From Desulfobacterales bacterium S5133MH16 (GTDB taxonomy: Bacteria > Desulfobacterota > Desulfobacteria > Desulfobacterales > UBA11574), in the NCBI GenBank assembly GCA_001751005.1, contig MAXL01000228.1, positions 1-5,520 of the forward strand: a DNA stretch of 5,520 bases. Reading direction: 5' to 3'. A program made the translations under genes and the position numbers. Below, piece by piece: positions 1-4,913 of the stretch; the first letter of the stretch is position 1, and each line of letters starts with the position of its first letter. The notes below the pieces were generated by a model. That model was not told the origin of the DNA. It searched no databases and was given only the letters and a program-made list of their open reading frames with translations.

Positions 1-312
1 GCGGAAGCTGATGTGGACTATGATAATTTGGTCGAGATGGATGATATCAATTCCGAATTCAAAGAAACCGATTTGGTTATCGTCATTGGCGCCTGCGATG
101 TCGTAAATCCGGCGGCCATTGATTCAACAGACACTCCGATATCGGGCATGCCAATACTGTTGGCCAATGAAGCCAAAGCCGTGGTTGTGTGCAATCTGGA
201 TGAGAAGCCAGGTTACTCCGGGGTTGAAAACCCTCTTTATGATATGCCGAAAACCATTAAACTTTTCGGTGATGCGAAGAACACGATATTGCGATTAATA
301 GAAGCACTATAG
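1..312 (+). CDS. pntB: NAD(P) transhydrogenase subunit beta, C-terminal fragment
   Basis: This is the last 103 residues of the beta subunit of the membrane proton-translocating NAD(P)+ transhydrogenase; the gene enters from the left edge, open from base 1 and ending at TAG 310-312. The enzyme couples hydride transfer between NAD(H) and NADP(H) to proton movement. The visible part is within domain III, the NADP(H)-binding domain exposed to the cytoplasm. Recognisable family blocks are AEADVDYD (residues 1-8), GACDVVNPAA (30-39, with the conserved Asp at 32/33), SGMPIL (48-53), GYSGVENPLY (71-80) and LFGDAK (88-93). Domain III normally has a Lys-Arg-Ser loop just before the GYSG block; here it reads Asn-Leu-Asp (65-67), which may affect the 2'-phosphate contact. 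No transmembrane segment falls in the visible part. The gene converges on gdhA. Identification is firm; the first part of the gene is outside the window. Confidence 0.92.
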   Translation, partial: AEADVDYDNLVEMDDINSEFKETDLVIVIGACDVVNPAAIDSTDTPISGMPILLANEAKAVVVCNLDEKPGYSGVENPLYDMPKTIKLFGDAKNTILRLIEAL

Positions 313-444
313 GAGATCATTGTAAAACGGCACTTTTCGAATAATATTAACAACAAATTCGACACCACAGTCATCAGGCTCATATTTCGGGTCATATAGT
401 ACCTGTGTAGCAAGGGAAATTACCCATCTTCTTTCGATTATTCC
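307..444 (-). pseudogene. Remnant of glutamate synthase amidotransferase N-terminus
   Basis: The minus strand has a 45-codon open stretch (after TGA 445-447, ending at TAG 307-309) too short to be a working gene. Its middle reads LYDPKYEPDDCGVEFVVNI, which closely follows the start of the class II glutamine amidotransferase domain of glutamate synthase large subunits (family pattern LYDP-x-x-E-x-D-x-CGVGFVxxI). In those enzymes the Cys becomes the N-terminal catalytic nucleophile. Here the usual Gly after CGV is Glu, and the similarity ends after about 20 residues, with a stop overlapping the pntB stop codon. No ATG in this frame precedes the match. The piece lies downstream of gdhA on the same strand as gdhA and the FMN-binding glutamate-synthase-like gene, so a decayed glt cluster is the simplest reading. 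A chance match is possible but unlikely given the ordered agreement. Recognised by eye only. Confidence 0.5.
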
Positions 445-455
445 TCAACATCTTT

Positions 456-487
456 GTGTATCCGTTTTTATAAGTGTCCAGATACAC
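456..487. repeat. Small inverted repeat between converging genes
   Basis: GTGTATC (456-462) and GATACAC (481-487) form a 7-bp perfect inverted repeat with an 18-nt loop, between the converging pntB and gdhA genes. A T run (500-506) follows on the plus strand but 12 bases away from the stem, so it is a poor intrinsic terminator. No better terminator for either gene is visible in 313-504. Confidence 0.3.
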
Positions 488-504
488 TCAATTGCTGCGT
501 TTTT

Positions 505-1854
505 TTATACAAGCCCCTGATCCAGCATAGCATTCACCACCTTGACAAAACCCGCGATATTGGCGCCTGCCAGATAATTTCCGGGCGCGCCGTATTCTGC
601 AGATGTATCCAGGCAATTTTTATGAGAGCTTTTAATTATTATCTTGAGACGGTTATCTACTTCTTCTTTAGTCCAGCTCAAACGCATGCTGTTCTGGGTC
701 ATCTCCAGGCCGGATACAAATACACCTCCCGCATTGGCCGCCTTGCCCGGAGCATAGAGTGTCTTATCGTTCAGAAAGATATTAACAGCTTCCGGTGTTG
801 AAGGCATATTGGCTCCCTCACTTACCAGCTTGACACCATTGTTGATCAGGTTTTGAGCATCTTTTTCATTGAGTTCATTCTGCGTAGCACTGGGGAAGGC
901 ACACTCTGCTTTGTGGTTCCACAACGGGTTATAATCTAAAGAGGTATCTACTTCGGTGTAAACCGATTCAGAATATTTTTCGACATACTCTTTAATCCTT
1001 CCACGCCTTAGATTTTTGAGGCGCATCACAAAGTCCAGCTTGCCCCTGTCAATCCCTTCTTCATCATAAATATAGCCTGAAGAGTCAGAAAGGGTAACCA
1101 CTTTGCCGCCAAGTTCAATAATCTTTTCAACAGTATACTGTGCTACATTTCCGGAGCCTGATACAAGGCATGTTTTGCCTTCAAGGATGTCATCCCGGGT
1201 GGCCAGCATTTCCGCGGCAAAATAAACATTGCCGTATCCGGTAGCTTCAGGACGGATAAGGCTTCCGCCCCAACCTAAACCCTTGCCCGTCAAAACGCCG
1301 GTGAATTCATTTTGTAATTTTTTGTACATGCCGAAAAGATAACCAATTTCCCTGGCTCCCACACCGATATCTCCGGCAGGTATATCCGTATTATGTCCGA
1401 TATGGCGGAAAAGCTCAGACATAAAACTCTGGCAGAACCGCATTACTTCGCTATCAGATTTTCCTTGGGGATCAAAATCCGAACCACCTATTCCGCCTCC
1501 CATGGGTAATGTAGTAAGGGCGTTTTTAAAGACCTGTTCAAAGGCCAGGAACTTGAGGATGCTCAGGCTTACCGACGGATGAAAGCGCAGCCCTCCTTTG
1601 TATGGGCCGATCGCGCTGTTCATCTCTACTCTGTAACCACGATTAACATTTACTTGCCCCTGATCATCCATCCATGGAACTCGAAACATAATCACTCGTT
1701 CAGGTTCCACGATCCTCTCTATGATCGCGGCTTGACGATATTCGGGGTTCCGATCCAGAAGAGGTTTAACCGTTTCCAATACTTCCGTAACAGCCTGATG
1801 GAATTCCTTTTCACCAGGATCTTTAGCCTTTAGCATTTTTAAAATGTCTGACAT
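505..1854 (-). CDS. gdhA: NADP-type glutamate dehydrogenase with catalytic Lys replaced by Ile
   Basis: The 449-residue protein matches the hexameric bacterial GdhA family in length and throughout its sequence. The family makes glutamate from 2-oxoglutarate, ammonium and NADPH in the cytoplasm. The substrate domain carries PYKGGLRFHPS (84-94, substrate Lys86), VFKNALTTLPMGGG (108-121, Lys110) and PAGDIGVG (159-166, catalytic Asp162). The Rossmann domain has GSGNVA (233-238) and SDSSG (256-260), the latter typical of NADP-dependent enzymes. C-terminal blocks are ATQNEL (323-328), EGANMPST and GKAANAGGV. The striking defect is residue 122: the invariant catalytic Lys of the GGGKGG motif is Ile (codon ATA, one base from AAA). 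Everything else is open and conserved, so the gene is not otherwise decayed; the product may be inactive, altered, or the base may be an error. The ATG has a perfect AGGAGG (1864-1869) 9 nt upstream. The next gene upstream on the strand is the FMN-binding glutamate-synthase-like gene, 268 bp away. Confidence 0.96.
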   Translation of the reverse strand: MSDILKMLKAKDPGEKEFHQAVTEVLETVKPLLDRNPEYRQAAIIERIVEPERVIMFRVPWMDDQGQVNVNRGYRVEMNSAIGPYKGGLRFHPSVSLSILKFLAFEQVFKNALTTLPMGGGIGGSDFDPQGKSDSEVMRFCQSFMSELFRHIGHNTDIPAGDIGVGAREIGYLFGMYKKLQNEFTGVLTGKGLGWGGSLIRPEATGYGNVYFAAEMLATRDDILEGKTCLVSGSGNVAQYTVEKIIELGGKVVTLSDSSGYIYDEEGIDRGKLDFVMRLKNLRRGRIKEYVEKYSESVYTEVDTSLDYNPLWNHKAECAFPSATQNELNEKDAQNLINNGVKLVSEGANMPSTPEAVNIFLNDKTLYAPGKAANAGGVFVSGLEMTQNSMRLSWTKEEVDNRLKIIIKSSHKNCLDTSAEYGAPGNYLAGANIAGFVKVVNAMLDQGLV

Positions 1855-1922
1855 AAATAATAACCTCCTGTTAATTTAAACCACTCTTTACTTACTTGCC
1901 AGTGGGTATTTTATGCACTTTC

Positions 1923-1978
1923 AGAGACCTTTGCAGATAAGCGCAGACTTCGAAAATTACCATTTTTCAAAGGTCTCT
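1923..1978. repeat. 11-bp perfect inverted repeat, MITE-like
   Basis: AGAGACCTTTG (1923-1933) is repeated as its exact reverse complement at 1968-1978, with a 34-nt AT-rich interior. It lies in the predicted gdhA leader, about 70 bp before the start codon. No T run follows on the minus strand, so it is not a standard terminator for leftward transcription. The paired termini around a short non-coding core resemble a miniature inverted-repeat element or a solo pair of IS ends. No clear target-site duplication is seen at the flanks. A long-loop RNA hairpin or protein-binding site is the alternative. Confidence 0.5.
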
Positions 1979-2027
1979 TTTAAATTTAATATCTATCAAT
2001 TAAAACCTCTTTTAACAAGCAGCAATT

Positions 2028-2055
2028 ATTGTACATTGAGATCCTCTGCCGACAA
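2028..2055 (-). promoter_or_regulatory. Possible sigma-70 promoter for gdhA
   Basis: On the minus strand TTGTCG (2050-2055) and TACAAT (2028-2033) are separated by 16 bases, a reasonable -35/-10 pair. It would start a leader of about 165 nt that includes the 11-bp inverted repeat and the AGGAGG ribosome site of gdhA. Based on consensus matching only, in AT-rich DNA where chance matches are common. Confidence 0.35.
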
Positions 2056-2122
2056 TTATCACACAGGTACTCTATCATCAAAAGAAAAGGGAGATTAACA
2101 ATATTTGATTTTATACGAAACC

Positions 2123-3706
2123 CTAAGCATCTATTATTTTAAGAGCTTCTTCCCTGTAGGCATCCATAACATATGGGATTTTCGTAACCTGGGCACACTC
2201 TTCGGTTAACGAGAACAGGTCTTTTCTGTTGATATATTTAACTTCCCAATTCCTTGATCCGGCCATAAGTTGCTGTAACCCCACTTTTATTTTATCAGTA
2301 GCGCTGAATATGCCTATAGCGCCCAATGGAAAAGTTTCTGCTTCAGAACCATATATTTTCTTCAACACTTCGTAATTCATGAAAATTTCTTCTTTAGTAG
2401 TGCCGAATCTTGATACTGTACTGGGAAGGCCTCCATCTTCGCCTCTCAGCCACTTTTCAGCATTTTTCCCAACCATGCCAGGTATCATCAACGCTCGTCC
2501 CATGCAAACGGCCTTGCAATAAGGGCTTCCTAAAGCAAGAGCTTTAAAGACATGATCTTCAGCAGAAAAACCGCCTGCAAAGGCAATATCCGGAGGCCGC
2601 TTACCGTTTCGGGCTAAACGATCGCACAGCTCATATGCCATGGAATGTAAATATATTGAGGGTATGCCCCATTCCGACATCATTCTCCAGGGGCTCATGC
2701 CGGTGCCGCCCGGCGCGCCGTCTATGGTTAATAGATCAATCCCGGCATCGCTGGACCAACGGATTGCCATAGCCAGCTCTCTCATTGGATAAGCGCCTGT
2801 TTTAAGCGTTATACGTTTGGCTCCGAGATTTCGTATCCTTTCCACTTCTTTCATAAAACCTTCCTGGTCAATGAATCCCAAGCGGGAGTGACGCTCGAAT
2901 TGTTTAAGAGGACCGGCCTTGAAGGCTGCCTGGGAAGCAGGGTCTTCGGGGTCCGGAGTTACGATATACCCTCGTTTTTTCAGTTCAATGGCTCGTTTTA
3001 AAGAATTTACCTTGATTTCTCCTCCAATACACTTGGCTCCCTGACCCCATTTCAACTCAATAGTCTCAACCCCGAGTTTGTCTATCACATATTCGGCGAC
3101 GCCGTTTCTAGTGTCCTCCACATTCATTTGAACAAGTATATCCCCATAGTTTTCGTGGTAGCGCCGATATTCTTTGACTCGACGGTCCATTTCCGGGGAT
3201 TTTGTGATCTTGCCGTTGCCGTCAAGTTCCAATTCCGGATCGATTCCACAAACATTTTCGCCACAAACCAGGCTAATACCGCTTATCGCGGCACCTATTG
3301 CAAAATGACTCCAGTTTTTGCGTGCAATGTCAGTGCTGCCAAGGGCGCCGGTAAATATGGGCACCTTCATTTTTACCTTGTCTGTGACGCCATAGGAAGT
3401 TTCGGTGTTGACCGCAGGGAAAACGGCTTTATCAGGATTTGCCTCTACTCCCTTTGCTCCCAGGGCATATCCCATAATATTCAGGTGGGAGTAGTCAACA
3501 GGGTAGTCTTTGTCCGCACCGGCAGTTATGCTTCCGAAAGGTTGCGGATAAAGGAGTTCCCTGCCACGGAAAGTGGCTCTGAACATATCACAGTTTCCCT
3601 TGCACCCGTCAATGCATCTGCTGCATATGCCGGACTGGGGCGCGATATTTCGAGAACGATTCTTGGTTTCAAGGGCATCATTTGCGTTTGGTCTTTGTAA
3701 ATTCAT
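2123..3706 (-). CDS. FMN-binding glutamate synthase family protein
   Basis: The 527-residue protein is a stand-alone version of the FMN-binding synthase domain of glutamate synthase (Glu_synthase family), a TIM barrel in which reduced FMN converts 2-oxoglutarate plus ammonia to glutamate in the full enzymes. Core motifs are KWGQGAKCIGGE (219-230, family GQGAK), IDGAPGGTG (328-336), AGGF (377-380) and the phosphate-binding MGR (402-404). The N-terminus carries CSRCIDGCKGNC (Cys28, 31, 35, 39), a compact four-Cys motif that may bind an Fe-S cluster or zinc. There is no amidotransferase domain, no GXGXG domain and no classical 3Fe-4S site (CHxNxCxTGVA), so the protein must take ammonia or another amine directly, or work with partners, and its exact reaction is uncertain. 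The ATG follows AAGGAGG (AGGAGG at 3715-3720) by 8 nt. The long leader holds a terminator and ANTAR-type hairpins, so expression is probably controlled by antitermination. No symbol is assigned because related subfamilies differ in function. Confidence 0.9.
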   Translation of the reverse strand: MNLQRPNANDALETKNRSRNIAPQSGICSRCIDGCKGNCDMFRATFRGRELLYPQPFGSITAGADKDYPVDYSHLNIMGYALGAKGVEANPDKAVFPAVNTETSYGVTDKVKMKVPIFTGALGSTDIARKNWSHFAIGAAISGISLVCGENVCGIDPELELDGNGKITKSPEMDRRVKEYRRYHENYGDILVQMNVEDTRNGVAEYVIDKLGVETIELKWGQGAKCIGGEIKVNSLKRAIELKKRGYIVTPDPEDPASQAAFKAGPLKQFERHSRLGFIDQEGFMKEVERIRNLGAKRITLKTGAYPMRELAMAIRWSSDAGIDLLTIDGAPGGTGMSPWRMMSEWGIPSIYLHSMAYELCDRLARNGKRPPDIAFAGGFSAEDHVFKALALGSPYCKAVCMGRALMIPGMVGKNAEKWLRGEDGGLPSTVSRFGTTKEEIFMNYEVLKKIYGSEAETFPLGAIGIFSATDKIKVGLQQLMAGSRNWEVKYINRKDLFSLTEECAQVTKIPYVMDAYREEALKIIDA

Positions 3707-3763
3707 TGTTTAATCCTCCTTGTTATAATTTTGGTTCTTAAAATTGAATTTCCTGATTTATAT

Positions 3764-3825
3764 GCCTGCCTGTGCGCATCGCACCTGTCTGCGTGCGGAC
3801 ACGCACAGGCAGGCGCAGACAGGGC
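3764..3825. repeat. GC-rich nested palindromic (REP-like) repeat
   Basis: GCCTGCCTGTGCG (3764-3776) pairs perfectly with its reverse complement at 3802-3814 (13 bp, 25-nt loop). A second, overlapping pairing joins CCTGTCTGCG (3784-3793) to CGCAGACAGG (3814-3823). The compact unit CTGCGTG-CGGA-CACGCA at its centre can also fold. The block is far richer in GC than the AT-rich DNA around it. Such isolated nested palindromes are typical of dispersed REP/BIME-like elements. It lies in the leader after the terminator, 57 bp before the start codon, so it could affect mRNA stability or translation. No second copy is seen in this window. Confidence 0.65.
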
Positions 3826-3846
3826 AGTAAATATTTAAACAGGCTC

Positions 3847-3888
3847 AAAAAACAAAAAAAGGCATCTACCCCAATGGGGATAGACGCC
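3847..3888 (-). terminator. Intrinsic terminator in the leader (attenuator)
   Basis: In minus-strand RNA, 3888-3861 folds into a 12-bp stem with a CAUU tetraloop, beginning GGCGUCUAU and closing with AGAUGCC, followed directly by seven U, a G and six U (3860-3847). Two of the pairs are G-U on the minus strand but would be A-C mismatches on the plus strand, so the structure is specific to leftward transcription. It would end transcripts from both the GAF-ANTAR gene and the promoter at about 3971-3999 before they reach the glutamate-synthase-like gene. Its 5' arm is shared with hairpin P2. Confidence 0.92.
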
Positions 3889-3942
3889 TTTGTCTTCATC
3901 GATATTATAAATTATAAAACTTCACACGCCTTTGTGCAAAGT
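3879..3942 (-). promoter_or_regulatory. Candidate ANTAR dual-hexaloop antiterminator RNA
   Basis: Two stem-loops lie in tandem on the minus strand. P1 (3942-3919) has a 9-bp stem, counting G-U pairs, around the hexaloop AAAGGC (3933-3928). P2 (3900-3879) has the stem AGAC/GUCU around the same hexaloop AAAGGC (3891-3886), extended by GAU/AUC across a 2-nt bulge. They are separated by 18 AT-rich bases. ANTAR targets are known to be paired hairpins with six-base loops having A at position 1 and G at position 4, the second overlapping a terminator; both rules are met. P2's 3' arm and part of its loop (3888-3879) are the 5' arm of the terminator, so the two folds exclude each other. The 10-mer ACAAAGGCGT occurs in both hairpins, 42 bases apart. 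The neighbouring gene encodes an ANTAR protein, the likely ligand. Not experimentally shown here. Confidence 0.8.
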
Positions 3943-3970
3943 CTAAGTTTAGCTTTAATTTAGATCAGTG

Positions 3971-3999
3971 TTACTATTAATACCTATCCAATTTGTCAA
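3971..3999 (-). promoter_or_regulatory. Candidate promoter of the attenuated leader
   Basis: On the minus strand a perfect TTGACA (3999-3994) is followed after 17 bases by TAGTAA (3976-3971), a weak -10. The start would be near 3964, about 22 nt before the P1 hairpin, which fits a leader built for antitermination. The -35 is strong and the -10 is poor, so an activator or a slightly different start is possible. Confidence 0.5.
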
Positions 4000-4049
4000 G
4001 AAAATTTGTAATAAAATTCTTATTTTTAGGCTCGCTCATAAAAAGACCA

Positions 4050-4760
4050 TTATAACTCTTCTGAAAGCAATACAGCTTCAGCAATCTGACGCATGGATTT
4101 TCTGGAGTCCATGCTGCGTTTTTGTAACCATCGGTAGGCCTCATCCGACTTGATTTTGCGCTTTTGCATAATAATCTCTTTTGCCCGCTCCACCAGCTTA
4201 CGGGTCTCAAGCTCTTCCTGGATAACCTTGGTTTTAACTAATAACTCCGTGTTGAGGATTGCAACTGCCGCCTGGTTGGCAACTGCAGCTATTAGATTTA
4301 CCTCAGTTTCGGAAAATTCGTGAGGCTCTGATGTGAAACAGTTGAGAACTCCAATAACCTTATTATCCTTTACCTGTAACGGCATGCTGAGCATAGACAC
4401 CAAGCCAAGTTTTTTAGCCATTTCCTTTTCTTTGAACCGGGGTTCTTTTAGGACATCCTTGATAATAAGTGACTGGTTATGGGTGGCCACAAAACCAACA
4501 ACACCTTCCACCCTGTCAAGAGACCGGTTTTTTACGTATTCAGGGTCAATAGACTGTGTGGCCTTTAGCCGGATCTTTTTCGGATTTACACTCTCGTCAA
4601 CAAGCCAGAGGGAGCAGATTTCAAAGCCGGTCACTTTAGCAGTAACCATTACAATCAACTTAAGAATATCTTCAAAGTACAGGTCTGAAGTGATGGCACG
4701 GCTTATATCCGTAAGCGCTTTAATGTACTTGTCATAGGTTTTTGATTTGATGTTTTCCAT
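4050..4760 (-). CDS. GAF and ANTAR domain transcription antiterminator
   Basis: The 236-residue cytoplasmic protein has an N-terminal GAF sensor domain (about 28-168; core pieces ICSLWLVDE at 48-56, VGFVATHNQSLIIKD at 88-102 and MPLQVKDNKVIGVLNCF at 126-142). A helical linker (about 168-186) is followed by a C-terminal ANTAR domain (about 183-233; RKLVERAKEIIMQKRKIKSD then EAYRWLQKRSM and the last helix IAEAVL). GAF domains bind small molecules or mediate dimerisation. ANTAR domains bind paired hexaloop RNA hairpins and prevent termination, and several known ones (NasR, AmiR, EutV) control nitrogen-compound metabolism. No receiver domain or phospho-acceptor site is seen, so control is probably by a ligand. 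No Cys/His pattern points to a metal or haem. The leader just downstream holds matching hairpins, suggesting the target is the glutamate-synthase-like gene and that the gene's own transcript crosses the same switch. The ATG has only a weak GGAA (4773-4776) upstream. Confidence 0.93.
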   Translation of the reverse strand: MENIKSKTYDKYIKALTDISRAITSDLYFEDILKLIVMVTAKVTGFEICSLWLVDESVNPKKIRLKATQSIDPEYVKNRSLDRVEGVVGFVATHNQSLIIKDVLKEPRFKEKEMAKKLGLVSMLSMPLQVKDNKVIGVLNCFTSEPHEFSETEVNLIAAVANQAAVAILNTELLVKTKVIQEELETRKLVERAKEIIMQKRKIKSDEAYRWLQKRSMDSRKSMRQIAEAVLLSEEL

Positions 4761-4798
4761 TAATTAACGGTGTTCCATTTCAAGCATGTCCGTAATTT

Positions 4799-4828
4799 CT
4801 GAAAGCTACACAGGCGAAAAACTTTCAG
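4799..4828. repeat. 7-bp inverted repeat upstream of the GAF-ANTAR gene
   Basis: CTGAAAG (4799-4805) and CTTTCAG (4822-4828) are a perfect inverted repeat with 16 bases between them, 39 bp upstream of the GAF-ANTAR start. It could be an operator, for example for the adjacent XRE protein, or a leader hairpin. It is short enough to arise by chance. No convincing promoter or terminator is seen elsewhere in 4761-4913. Confidence 0.3.
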
Positions 4829-4913
4829 CATAAAGATTAAATACTTTAATATAACAGGCACCTAAGCACAAGAAATATCTTTGATCCCGTTGTTTTCAAT
4901 AATAACGAAAAAT

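Larger units (their letters stand above)
3707..3964 (-). promoter_or_regulatory. Long 5' leader of the glutamate-synthase-like gene
   Basis: The 343-bp gap between the GAF-ANTAR gene and the glutamate-synthase-like gene has no credible gene. Reading the minus strand it contains, in order, a candidate promoter, hairpin P1, an AT-rich linker, hairpin P2 overlapping an intrinsic terminator, the terminator U-tract, a GC-rich palindromic repeat and the AGGAGG ribosome site. The leader would be about 258 nt from the predicted start site to the ATG. The exact 5' end is an inference from promoter spacing. Confidence 0.6.

Noticed and set aside
1881..1905. CCACT/AGTGG hairpin before gdhA as a second ANTAR site
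   Set aside because: The loop is 15 nt, not six, with a 5-bp stem and no partner hairpin or terminator.
1923..1978. Inverted repeat as a rho-independent terminator for the glutamate-synthase-like gene
   Set aside because: The loop is 34 nt and no U-tract follows on the minus strand.
3128..3700. Long plus-strand open frame (190 codons) opposite the glutamate-synthase-like gene
   Set aside because: Its translation has no recognisable motifs and it is fully antisense to a well-conserved coding region; a shadow frame.
3772..3963. Plus-strand 63-codon frame through the leader
   Set aside because: It runs through the palindromic repeat, the terminator and the hairpins, so its openness is incidental; the composition is unlike protein.
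4333..4737. Plus-strand open frame of 134 codons opposite the GAF-ANTAR gene
   Set aside because: Shadow of a clearly coding minus-strand gene; no ribosome site or recognisable domain.
4763..4786. Seven-codon minus-strand reading frame (MLEMEHR) just before the GAF-ANTAR start
   Set aside because: Could be a leader peptide, but it has no ribosome site and no amino-acid bias that would suggest attenuation.
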